Of a stretch of 64,000 nucleotides of DNA, positions 9,854 to 17,645 are shown one piece after another. The notes under the pieces are model-generated. The model saw only the letters and a list, made by a program, of their open reading frames with translations. It had not been told where the DNA came from and did no database searches. Origin of the DNA: Deltaproteobacteria bacterium. GTDB lineage: Bacteria; Desulfobacterota; Syntrophia; Syntrophales; Smithellaceae. The stretch covers positions 1 to 64,000 of the forward strand of contig JAKLGV010000007.1 of NCBI GenBank assembly GCA_022710585.1, given 5' to 3'. Position 1 is the stretch's first letter, and every line of letters begins with the position of its first letter. A program made the position numbers and the translations under genes.

Positions 9854-11345
9854 CACTCGCCTCCATGGGGCGGACAATGGTCTCAATGAAGGCGATTTCT
9901 TCATCCGTCAGATTGAAATGTGCGTAAAGTTTCTGATCAGTCCATGTTTTTTTCATTGACATACTTGGAACAAATGCAAAACGGTCTTTAGTTATATGTT
10001 GAGTGTTTTTACGTAATCCAACAAGAAATCTAAGAAATCTGGTGCGCAGAAATGCCGCCAGATTACGAGCCTCTTCTTCTGATTCGTAAACACCAACTAC
10101 CAGATAAGTCTCCGTACAGGCGCTGGGTGGTTTTGCCACAATAGGTTTTCCGAGAATCATTCGTGGGTAATCACGCGCTTCTCCTCCTTCACCATAACCC
10201 ATTGATATTAAAACCTTCCAACTGTTTACCATTTCGAGTCCAACAGTAATGTCAGACTTACTGATTTTGCCTACGGTTTTATTTGCATACAGAGTTAAGT
10301 TTCCCTGATTTGATGGCTTCACAAAAGTGCGTAAACCGAAAGGTTTTTGACGGGAAACCTGCTCACTGATGGAGGGATGGTTTTTTGTCCTGACTTTTTC
10401 CAAAATAGAAATAGCCTTATTGAATCGTACAAATGTATCAAATTGATCAAGCGCTCGCTGCATGGTGTCTTCAAGGCCATTCATGCACGTCTTTACAATA
10501 CATGGCCCTTGATAATCACGATCCCAGAGAAAATAACATACTCCGCCGATCACTTTGACACCGGGGAAAACGTCTGAAGCGATGGGATAATCAACCAGAT
10601 GAGAAATGCGATGATCATGCAACATTGCATCGCGGAAATTATCTAATCCTTTGCCGCCCGCAAACCAACGTGATGGTATAATCATCGAAAGAAAACGGGG
10701 ATTCAGCTTTTTGGCTTGCTCTACAAAATTATGGTATATCGGCGATGCTCCGGTGCTATCTCCTGCGTCGCTAAGTTGATAAGGTGGATTGCTTATAATG
10801 ACATCGAATTTCATCTTGAAGACCTCCTCTAAAGATTCAGTGTGGATGAATTGATATGCATGACTCTCCAGCTCAGTGCCACGGTCATATTCTTCTTTAC
10901 TGGCATGACAGAATACACACCGGCCTTGTTCCCAAGTGTGTTCCACGCGTCCGAAAAGTATATTGCCGTCGGGATTGTCAAAAGTATTGCAGACGGAATA
11001 CTGACCGTTGGCTGTCTTGGAGCAGTAAACGGAGCGGCGCGACAGCAGGGCGGTCAATTCCGTGATGGCAAGACCGAAGAGCTGATTTTTGAAGATGTGG
11101 TCCAGCCGTTTTTGCCGGTCGGGAATTTGCTTTTCCAATCCTTTATCCAAACGCTTGGCGATCTCACGCAGGAAGACACCCGACTTGCATCCGGGGTCGA
11201 GAAACGTGGCTTTTTTATCGCTCCAGAGTTTTTCCGGCAGCAGATCCAGAATGCTGTTTACCAATTGCGGCGGTGTGAACACCTCGTCGCTGCTCAGGTT
11301 GGCGATGCAGGAAAGCACATCAGGGTTGTAGTTATTGCTGTACAT
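9846..11345 (-). CDS. Adenine-N6 DNA methyltransferase (Eco57I-like), catalytic NPPY protein
   Basis: 499 residues from ATG 11345, which has GGAG upstream and overlaps the previous gene end by 14 bp; a further in-frame start at 11414 lies well inside the neighbour. EVFTPPQLV (21-29) and the SAM-binding motif I LDPGCKSGVF (49-58) are followed by catalytic motif IV NPPYQ (186-190). This is the gamma-class order seen in Type I, IIG and Eco57I-like enzymes. The rest should hold target recognition. It likely marks host DNA at adenines in partnership with the preceding gene, which also has a motif I but no NPPY. Confidence 0.85.
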   Translation of the reverse strand: MYSNNYNPDVLSCIANLSSDEVFTPPQLVNSILDLLPEKLWSDKKATFLDPGCKSGVFLREIAKRLDKGLEKQIPDRQKRLDHIFKNQLFGLAITELTALLSRRSVYCSKTANGQYSVCNTFDNPDGNILFGRVEHTWEQGRCVFCHASKEEYDRGTELESHAYQFIHTESLEEVFKMKFDVIISNPPYQLSDAGDSTGASPIYHNFVEQAKKLNPRFLSMIIPSRWFAGGKGLDNFRDAMLHDHRISHLVDYPIASDVFPGVKVIGGVCYFLWDRDYQGPCIVKTCMNGLEDTMQRALDQFDTFVRFNKAISILEKVRTKNHPSISEQVSRQKPFGLRTFVKPSNQGNLTLYANKTVGKISKSDITVGLEMVNSWKVLISMGYGEGGEARDYPRMILGKPIVAKPPSACTETYLVVGVYESEEEARNLAAFLRTRFLRFLVGLRKNTQHITKDRFAFVPSMSMKKTWTDQKLYAHFNLTDEEIAFIETIVRPMEASDE

Positions 11346-12027
11346 GGGCAATCTCCATGAAGTGGACCGGCGGATATTCCTTTTCCGGCGTGGGAATGAA
11401 AACGTCATCGCCAAGATCGGAAAAGAGCGGCAGTTGCTCTACGCTCTTTTTCTTTAGCTCCGGGAAAAGCAAATACTCCCGGGTTTCCTCATGCTGAAGC
11501 AACCGGTGAAACGTGAAGTCACGCCGCTTTAACAGACTTCCTTGAATAAACGACCATTCGGAAAAAATGATCGGTTCACGTGGTTTGTTGCACGTCTTGA
11601 GATCAAGCGCATCGCCCCAGATGATGTTGCGAGCAAGAATAAATCTGACGGCGTCCCGGCATCCGGCTTTGGAGCTGGACGGGAAAAGCCGCTCATAGGT
11701 TTCATCAAAAACGTCAAACAAACGTTCCCTGCATTGCGATACATTGTCGGAGAGAATATCGATTCCATAGAGACTGGAGATTGCTAAAACGGCGTAGCGC
11801 TCGAAGTCCAGTTGGCTCATACCGTAGCGTTTCTCCACGACCGCCAGCTTTCTCTCCAGAATGACTGCAAGAAAATTCCCGTTGCCGCAGGCGGGCTCGA
11901 GGAAACGGGATTCGATGCGCTCCGTCTCCTGCTTTACGAGATCGAGCATGGCGTTGACCTCGCGCTTGCCGGTCAGCACCTCACCATGATCCGCCACTCT
12001 CTTTTTCGATATGACCTGTTTTTCCAT
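11332..12027 (-). CDS. Second SAM methyltransferase-fold protein lacking the catalytic NPPY
   Basis: 231 residues from ATG 12027 (AGGAAGAG site); the TTG one codon earlier is less likely. A clear SAM-binding motif I, EPACGNGNF, is at 44-52 and GIDI (motif II region) follows near residue 92. Where motif IV would be expected the sequence reads IIWGDALDL then FSEWSF, with no N/D-PP-Y/F/W. It may therefore be a structural or SAM-binding partner rather than an active enzyme, or its active site may be completed by the next gene. First gene of the four-gene restriction-like operon. Confidence 0.7.
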   Translation of the reverse strand: MEKQVISKKRVADHGEVLTGKREVNAMLDLVKQETERIESRFLEPACGNGNFLAVILERKLAVVEKRYGMSQLDFERYAVLAISSLYGIDILSDNVSQCRERLFDVFDETYERLFPSSSKAGCRDAVRFILARNIIWGDALDLKTCNKPREPIIFSEWSFIQGSLLKRRDFTFHRLLQHEETREYLLFPELKKKSVEQLPLFSDLGDDVFIPTPEKEYPPVHFMEIAHVQQ

Positions 12028-12043
12028 CAAATCTCTTCCTATC

Positions 12044-12087
12044 GCATCCGGACACGAACAAAGCTCACACGGAGCGGCGCCGGATGC
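12044..12087. other. Inverted repeat ahead of the methyltransferase operon
   Basis: GCATCCGG (12044-12051) and its exact complement CCGGATGC (12080-12087) are separated by 28 bases. It lies between the 3' end of the HEPN gene and the start of the methyltransferase operon, all on the minus strand. No T-run follows, so it is not a classical terminator. It could be a transcription barrier or a controller-protein binding site. Confidence 0.4.
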
Positions 12088-12124
12088 TGTGCAAGTGTGG
12101 AACAGCTAGTTGGACAATAAATTT

Positions 12125-12748
12125 TTAAATTGCCGAAATTGCATTTACGAGATCTTGGCACCAATCTTCGTAAATCGTTTTACCTGTTGTTGGATTCCTA
12201 TGGAATAGAATCTTGTGTGGTTCGATACCAACTTCTCCATAGTTATTTCTTACAATAGTGCGATATTTTTGAAATGACGTTGGCACATTATGGACAATCG
12301 CATTTCTAGTCCACCTCACTTCGTCTATTTTGGTAACTGAACCAAGAGCGTTTTGTATATCTGAAAAGCACTTAACATCAAGAAGGCGGGCCGCACGTAT
12401 GGCATTTGAGGGAATATGCCAGTCAGGTTCCCAGCCTACATCCATTTGCCTACGTCCCCAATTTGAGCGCAGAAAATTAATCATACAAGATTCAGACTTA
12501 CTATAATTGTCAAGCACAACTTGTCTGGATCGGAAGTTCCATTGATCATGTAGCCTAATAATAATAAAAGAACATAAAATCTCCTGTTCCTTCTGATCGG
12601 TACAATGTGAGGCCTTAATAAACACATTGTCCAAATAATTTAGAACAGTCTTAAAGCGGATAGCCGATCTGTTCACATCATTCTCCGAGTGCCTCAATAA
12701 AGCTTCTAATTCGAACCAATCTTGTTGTAATGCGTTGAGTTGTTGCAC
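12125..12748 (-). CDS. HEPN-domain protein, putative RNase effector
   Basis: 207 residues from a GTG start with AAAGG upstream. It is mainly helical. The segment R148-N-A-I-V-H153 fits the HEPN RNase signature R-x4-6-H, and the preceding pattern (FIIIRLHDQW, then RQVVLDNY) resembles RiboL-PSP/MAE_28990-type HEPN proteins. Its first 71 bases lie inside the end of the DUF262 gene in another frame, which implies coupled expression. HEPN proteins in such pairs are usually RNA-cutting toxins or abortive-infection effectors; that role is inferred. If the GTG start is wrong, no ATG exists before residue 89. Confidence 0.6.
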   Translation of the reverse strand: MQQLNALQQDWFELEALLRHSENDVNRSAIRFKTVLNYLDNVFIKASHCTDQKEQEILCSFIIIRLHDQWNFRSRQVVLDNYSKSESCMINFLRSNWGRRQMDVGWEPDWHIPSNAIRAARLLDVKCFSDIQNALGSVTKIDEVRWTRNAIVHNVPTSFQKYRTIVRNNYGEVGIEPHKILFHRNPTTGKTIYEDWCQDLVNAISAI

Positions 12749-13709
12749 TTGAAGCCTTTACAAAATCAGTGTTTTGCTCTTCGTCTAAATCCCTTTCTAA
12801 TTGTGACAATCTATTTACGATTTGATCATTTTGGGCCATATTATTACGTTCTGGTAGGCTATTTATCCGCGGAATTTTGTTTTGTATATAAAGCAACGCA
12901 GCACTTAGGCAGTAAACTTGATAATGTTTTCCAAGTGGCCCTTTGAGAAAGGCACCAAGATTTGTGTCCAAGGAGTTAATTATTTGATCAATAGTATCTT
13001 CAGCCATTCTTTGCTTTTGCTCGTTAAAATCACTATCAGATGTCACCTGGTAGAACTTCGTAATTTTTTCGGCACCACCGTCTTGTATTCCGTCAACCAC
13101 AAGCCTTGTCAAATCTGCAAAAAATTCATCGTCCTGCATTCGAAATCTTTGTTTAATTGTGAATATTCCATGCTTTTCAATAAACCATCTGTATTTTACT
13201 GACATGCGGCGGACGAAAAATTTAAGTTCCGTCTGATATTTTGCATGCCTTTTCTCGGCAGCGTTTAGGGCAACTGTGTAAGAATTTAATCTGGCAAAAA
13301 TATCTATCACATCATCGTCGGTTGCATTTAGAAGTTGTTCAATTGTAAGCGTGTATCCAAGAAATATTTGCTGAGAATCTTCGCTAAGATCAGTGTACTT
13401 CATCCCATGATAGTTTTCCGATTTATTGTTTAAAGTTAAATCGTTATTTGCAAATTCAACAATTGTACGGATTCGCTGTTGACCATCAACGATCTCTTTT
13501 ACCGACTTTTGTAATTTAGGATCGATTTTCGTTCGAATGAAAATCTTTGGAAGCGGAAGCTCATTCAATATTGAATCAATTAGTAGAGTCTTTGCCTGCA
13601 ATGACCATACAGAGTGACGCTGGAAACTTTCATTAATAATGATTTCCTTCTTTTTAAACCAATCAATTACATCATTGATGGACCAAGAAACAGGCTTGGA
13701 AGTTGCCAT
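12678..13709 (-). CDS. DUF262 (ParB/GmrSD-N-like) protein
   Basis: 343 residues. The ParB-like DUF262 domain at the N terminus carries the hallmark VDGQQR (74-79), a nucleotide-handling motif known from GmrS, SspE and related defence proteins. It lacks the C-terminal DUF1524 HNH nuclease that many DUF262 proteins have, so an effector is likely supplied in trans by the overlapping HEPN gene. The ATG has an AAAAGGAGAA site. Codon choice and base composition are visibly more AT-rich than in the housekeeping genes on either side, consistent with acquisition by transfer. Confidence 0.8.
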   Translation of the reverse strand: MATSKPVSWSINDVIDWFKKKEIIINESFQRHSVWSLQAKTLLIDSILNELPLPKIFIRTKIDPKLQKSVKEIVDGQQRIRTIVEFANNDLTLNNKSENYHGMKYTDLSEDSQQIFLGYTLTIEQLLNATDDDVIDIFARLNSYTVALNAAEKRHAKYQTELKFFVRRMSVKYRWFIEKHGIFTIKQRFRMQDDEFFADLTRLVVDGIQDGGAEKITKFYQVTSDSDFNEQKQRMAEDTIDQIINSLDTNLGAFLKGPLGKHYQVYCLSAALLYIQNKIPRINSLPERNNMAQNDQIVNRLSQLERDLDEEQNTDFVKASSATTQRITTRLVRIRSFIEALGE

Positions 13710-13817
13710 AATTTTCTCCTTTTTTCACATTATCGTTAGTATAAATTATTTTCATAGTTTAAATCTGGTGTGCGGCTGGTAATGAGATGGGCCATTGCGG
13801 CTGATTAGCCTTTCATT

Positions 13818-14282
13818 TTATATCTTGGTAAAGATTGATTGGCCCGTAATATGTCTGGCAGGTAAATAGCCCGAAACAGATACTTCATGAAATTTTGTTT
13901 TTGTGCCTTGTTTATTAAGCAACTCGATACCCTCAACTAAACAATGTTCAATTAAAGCTTTTTCTATAATGCTAATAGATTTCTTTTTGTCCTGTCCTGG
14001 TTTAGGAATGAATTGGCCAACAATTAGGATTTTATCTCCACTTAGTGAGTCTTTTATGCCATTCATAAGTTTGACACTGTTAAGATGTTGTTTAATTCTA
14101 CTACCTATATCAATAGCTTGACCTATGTATAGAGGAACAACTGATTTGCCATATTTTCTGCAAAACATGTAAACACCTGCAACATCATCCCATTGGTCTA
14201 TCCCTTGAATCTCGTATATGAGGCCATTGTTTGAACCATCTTTTAATTTTTGAGGTAAATGCCACTTTAATTCGAGCTTCAT
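13818..14282 (-). CDS. Stand-alone GIY-YIG nuclease-domain protein
   Basis: 154 residues. The GIY-YIG core is recognisable: GVYMF (36-40), PLYIGQA with YIG at 52-54, the Arg in SRIKQHL (about residue 62) and a downstream acidic residue in IIEKALIEH (E107). These match the nuclease active-site positions of the family. The ATG has an AAGGAGG site. It is the first gene on the minus strand of the defence cluster, 108 bp upstream of DUF262. AT-rich like its neighbours. Partner and target are unknown; it may be an independent cargo gene. Confidence 0.75.
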   Translation of the reverse strand: MKLELKWHLPQKLKDGSNNGLIYEIQGIDQWDDVAGVYMFCRKYGKSVVPLYIGQAIDIGSRIKQHLNSVKLMNGIKDSLSGDKILIVGQFIPKPGQDKKKSISIIEKALIEHCLVEGIELLNKQGTKTKFHEVSVSGYLPARHITGQSIFTKI

Positions 14283-14475
14283 TATAATATATTCCTCCTT
14301 ATGGGCTTATTCCTCCAGCTAACATTGTTTATATGGTTATCCAATGTCTTTGAACAGCACAATACCTACATTTCTGTTAGTATAACACCCCTTTTCAATT
14401 TTGCACGATGTTAAGCTAATAATGCAACATCAAAACATTTACAAGAATATTTTCATTTTTTAGTCGGGGTATTAT

Positions 14476-14826
14476 TTAGATCGGTATAATATCTACATCC
14501 TTTAGGCGTTTTTCCGTGTTGTCATTTAGCCAGCTTAAATATTCCATGCTGCCATTGACAATTGGTAAGGCGATGATCTCCGGTGTTTCGTAGGGGTGCA
14601 GTTGCTTAATGGCAGCCTCGACCAAGCCGAATAAAGATTCACGGGTTTTAATCAGACAAAGATACTCATTGGCTGTTTCCACTTTGCCCTTCCAGCGGTA
14701 AATGCTTTCAATGGGACCGGAAATCTGCACGCAGGCAGCCAGTTTCTGCTCTACTAGATATTTTGCGATTTTCTGAGCCTGTTCTTTCGTTTCGGTGGTT
14801 GTGGATATTTGGATGTAGGCTTTCAT
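14476..14826 (-). CDS. cutA: CutA1 divalent-cation tolerance protein
   Basis: 116 residues, normal for the family. It forms a small trimer linked to copper/divalent metal tolerance, with unclear biochemical role. Family blocks are visible: ISTTTETKEQAQKIAKYLV near the start, KLAACVQI with the conserved Cys, YRWKGKV, and the KQLHPYETPEI motif with the conserved His near residue 77. The next upstream gene on this strand is the RNA methylase, separated by a 115-bp palindromic repeat. Confidence 0.93.
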   Translation of the reverse strand: MKAYIQISTTTETKEQAQKIAKYLVEQKLAACVQISGPIESIYRWKGKVETANEYLCLIKTRESLFGLVEAAIKQLHPYETPEIIALPIVNGSMEYLSWLNDNTEKRLKDVDIIPI

Positions 14827-14849
14827 TGAATTACCTTCCGTTAAACGGC

Positions 14850-14964
14850 CTTGAAAAAAGCTTCAGAGGCAAGGCGCGCAAAGCCCGAGGAGTGAGACGT
14901 ACTATTGGTGTACGTCGCAACGACGAGGGATGTAGCACAACGCGGCATATGAGTTTTTTTCAAG
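14850..14964. repeat. 115-bp coaxial palindrome, copy A of an intergenic repeat family
   Basis: Outer arms CTTGAAAAAA (14850-14859) and TTTTTTCAAG (14955-14964) are exact complements. A central stem GACGTAC (14896-14902) / GTACGTC (14910-14916) shares the same axis. The sequence between them is rich in GCG and GAGG. Copy B at 51372-51490 has the same plan and shares the GAGACGTA centre. It sits between the 3' end of the RNA methylase gene, whose stop it includes, and cutA. Confidence 0.7.
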
Positions 14965-15739
14965 TTCGTGTGCATTCGTACATCATTATCGCCGCTGCCT
15001 GGGGTAGGCTCAGGGATTCCGCCCTGCCGCTGCCGGGGACGCTCCATTTTTCATCGGCCATTTCTAAAAGGGATTCCGGCAGGCCATGGCTTTCATTACC
15101 CAACAGCAGGGCAGTTCTTTTTTGAACCGGATGAGGCATGATACCATCGCGCACGTCGGAGCCGATGAGAAAAAAACTTTTCTTAATTTCCGCAAGGACT
15201 GCGGTTAAGTCAATATAGGGAATCACTTTCAAATGAAAAATTGTGCCCATGGACGCTCGCACGGCTTTGGGATTGGTGTAGTCAACCGAGTTGCTGCTCA
15301 AAACGATGCCTTCAAAACCGAACCACAGCGCGCTGCGCGCCAGCGCTCCGAGATTGAGCGGGTTGTTGATGTCATGGAGGATTAAAATGTTGCCGGATGT
15401 TTGGGTCAGCCACGAAGTAAAATCCGGCCCGGTCTTCATGGAAACCAGAGCCATGATGCCTTCCGGCTCTCTGTCCTGTCCGATTTTTTCCCATTGTGAA
15501 CGCTTCAACTGATAGATCGGGATCTTCCCGTCCTGTGGCAGATGAATCTTTTCCCAGTATTTTGCCTTTTCGGGAATAATCAGAAACGCCCTGATCTGCC
15601 AGTCACTTTTCAGTAGCTCCTCGACAACCTTGACGCCCTCGGCCAGAAAAACTCCCTCTTCCTGACGAATTTTTCTGTCGTCCAGTCGGGCCCATTTTTT
15701 GAGCTGAGCCTGAGAAGGAATTAAAAAGTCCGTCTGCAT
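14960..15739 (-). CDS. TrmH/SpoU-family RNA 2'-O-methyltransferase
   Basis: 259 residues. N-terminal RNA-binding part (DDRKIRQEEGVFLAEGVKVV) followed by the knotted SPOUT domain with its three motifs: NPLNLGALARSA near residue 126, LLLGNESHGLP near 212 and the closing SLSLPQAAAIMMYE. It probably methylates a ribose in rRNA or tRNA; the target nucleotide cannot be told. The stop codon lies in the left arm of a large palindromic repeat. Start ATG at 15739 directly follows the TerC gene stop by 4 bp, suggesting an operon with TerC and lgt. Confidence 0.88.
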   Translation of the reverse strand: MQTDFLIPSQAQLKKWARLDDRKIRQEEGVFLAEGVKVVEELLKSDWQIRAFLIIPEKAKYWEKIHLPQDGKIPIYQLKRSQWEKIGQDREPEGIMALVSMKTGPDFTSWLTQTSGNILILHDINNPLNLGALARSALWFGFEGIVLSSNSVDYTNPKAVRASMGTIFHLKVIPYIDLTAVLAEIKKSFFLIGSDVRDGIMPHPVQKRTALLLGNESHGLPESLLEMADEKWSVPGSGRAESLSLPQAAAIMMYECTRT

Positions 15740-15743
15740 AGGA

Positions 15744-16682
15744 TCAATCCTTCATGGTGACGTTGGGAATATCTTCAAACTTGGTATCCGGCCAGATGAT
15801 GGACGCGACAATGGATAAAATCAGAATGGAAGAAATAACAATCAGAGAAATTCCGATCGGCACATGGAAAAAATCCACAATCAGCATCTTCACGCCGACA
15901 AAGCTCAGGATGGCGGCAAGACCGTAGTGCAGCAGGTGGAACAGCTTCATCAGACCGGCAATAGCGAAGAACAGGGAACGCAGTCCCAGAATCGCGAAGA
16001 CGTTGGACGTATAAACGATAAAGGGGTCTGTGGAAATCGCCAGCACCGCCGGGATGGAATCAACCGCAAACAGGATGTCGGTGGTTTCCAGCGCCAGCAG
16101 AACCGCCAGCATGGGGGTGGCGAAGCGCTTGCCGTTTTTGATGATGAAAAATTTTGCTTCCTGAAATTCTTTGGTCACGGGGATGACGTAGCGCAGCATT
16201 TTGATCGCGATGTTTTTTTCCGGATGCACTTCCGTCTCTTTATTCAGAGCCAGTTTGATGCCGGTGTAAATCAGGAAAGCGCCGAAAAGGTACATGATCC
16301 AGTGAAATTTGTTGATAAGCGCTACCCCCGCGAAAATAAAAACGCCGCGGGTAATCAGCGCCAGCAGAATGCCCCAGAAAAGCGCCTTGTGTTCATAAGC
16401 GGACGGAACGTTGAAAAACCGGAAGATCAGCAGGAACACGAAAAGATTATCGATGCTCAGGGAATACTCAATGAGGTAGGCCGTAAAAAATTCCAGCGCC
16501 TTGGAGTGGCCGTAAAAATAATAGACGCCCGCGCCAAACAGGCAGGCCAGCGTGATCCAGAAAGATGTCCATAGCATGGCCTCTTTCATCTTGATGACGT
16601 GTACTTTGCGGTTGAAAACGCCGAGGTCTAACGCCAGCATCGCGAAAATAAAAACACCGAAAATTATCCACCACAGGGTCAT
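15744..16682 (-). CDS. TerC-family integral membrane protein (Alx-like)
   Basis: 312 residues with about eight hydrophobic spans. The TerC hallmark acidic membrane motifs are present: SLSIDNLFVFLLIF (near residue 76) and LLALETTDILFAVDSIPAVLAIS (near 195). Family members move or balance manganese or tellurite-related ions across the inner membrane. This longer form matches the Alx/YgjT branch. It lies 14 bp downstream of lgt. A second, shorter TerC protein is encoded at 48546-49301. Confidence 0.88.
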   Translation of the reverse strand: MTLWWIIFGVFIFAMLALDLGVFNRKVHVIKMKEAMLWTSFWITLACLFGAGVYYFYGHSKALEFFTAYLIEYSLSIDNLFVFLLIFRFFNVPSAYEHKALFWGILLALITRGVFIFAGVALINKFHWIMYLFGAFLIYTGIKLALNKETEVHPEKNIAIKMLRYVIPVTKEFQEAKFFIIKNGKRFATPMLAVLLALETTDILFAVDSIPAVLAISTDPFIVYTSNVFAILGLRSLFFAIAGLMKLFHLLHYGLAAILSFVGVKMLIVDFFHVPIGISLIVISSILILSIVASIIWPDTKFEDIPNVTMKD

Positions 16683-16696
16683 TTGTCCGAACCTTC

Positions 16697-17530
16697 TTAT
16701 TTAATCGCGACTGAGGCGTTTTTGCGCCAGAAAAAGATCATCAGTCCGATGGCCATCATCACCGCGCAGAGCGCCTGGCCGATGCTGATCGGGCCGACCA
16801 TAAAGTCCGGTTCGCGGAAAAACTCACACAGGAAGCGGGCGAGACCGTAGCCGAAAATGTATAAACCCAGCAGGAATCCGTAGCCGTAATTCTTTTTTCT
16901 CATCAGCCACAGGAAAACAAACAGAATGATTCCCTCAAAGAAAGCTTCATAAAGCTGGGAGGGATGGCGCAGACTCTGTGTCTGATCCAGAGGAAAATAC
17001 ATTCCCCAGGGCACTGTGGTGATCCTTCCCCAGAGTTCACCGTTGGTAAAATTGCCGATGCGCCCGAAGGTGTACCCCAGAGGGATCGAAGGGACAATCA
17101 AATCGGCAAATTTCCAGAAGTCGATTTTCCGTTTGCGCAGGAACAAAACAGACGCGACGACAACACCGATGACGCCTCCGTGATAGGACATGCCGCTCAA
17201 CCCCGTGAATTTGATGCCGTTGGAAAAACTGAAGGGCAGAAATATCTCGAGCGGATGATGTACAAAATAAGCGAAATTATAAATAAATACCTCTCCCAGC
17301 CGCGCGCCAAGAATCATGCCCAGCATGGCCCAGACCAGATAATCCTGAAGGGTTTCCCAAGTGTATTCGTAGTTTTCGGTTTTGATCCTGTAAACGCTGA
17401 CACCATAAACGACGAGATAGGCGACAATATACATCAGACTGTAATAGCGAAGCTGGAAAGAACCGATGCTGAACAGAGCGGGATCAATATGAAAGGGGAG
17501 ATGTTGCCAGGTGTTGATGAAAGACTCCAT
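16697..17530 (-). CDS. lgt: Prolipoprotein diacylglyceryl transferase
   Basis: 277 residues, polytopic inner-membrane enzyme that adds diacylglycerol to the lipobox cysteine of lipoproteins. The signature SGMSYHGGVIG, with the conserved His, and RIGNFTNGELWGR are both present, followed by HPSQLYEA and a late GYGLARFLCEFFREPD. One likely client in the window is the LivK-type binding protein at 40562. First gene of the lgt-TerC-methylase run. Confidence 0.95.
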   Translation of the reverse strand: MESFINTWQHLPFHIDPALFSIGSFQLRYYSLMYIVAYLVVYGVSVYRIKTENYEYTWETLQDYLVWAMLGMILGARLGEVFIYNFAYFVHHPLEIFLPFSFSNGIKFTGLSGMSYHGGVIGVVVASVLFLRKRKIDFWKFADLIVPSIPLGYTFGRIGNFTNGELWGRITTVPWGMYFPLDQTQSLRHPSQLYEAFFEGIILFVFLWLMRKKNYGYGFLLGLYIFGYGLARFLCEFFREPDFMVGPISIGQALCAVMMAIGLMIFFWRKNASVAIK

Positions 17531-17579
17531 AAGTGAATAATGCTTTCCTTAAATAAGTTAAGTTAAAAATAAATGATTT

Positions 17580-17643
17580 TGTCACTTCGACTGAAGGGAG
17601 AAGCCTTGTGTTGAAGATATCTCTCTGCGTTCGATATGACAGG
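17580..17643. repeat. Dispersed imperfect palindrome between lgt and trxB
   Basis: Ends TGTCACTTCGA and TCGATATGACA are near-exact complements enclosing a GAGAAGC...GATATCTCTC inner pair. The wording is typical of genome-wide intergenic repeats. Only one copy was seen in this window. Confidence 0.45.
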
Positions 17644-17645
17644 CA

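Noticed and set aside
6117-14282. CRISPR-Cas, DISARM or BREX locus
   Set aside because: No repeat-spacer array and no Cas, DrmA/B/C, PglZ or BrxC/L-like proteins were recognised.
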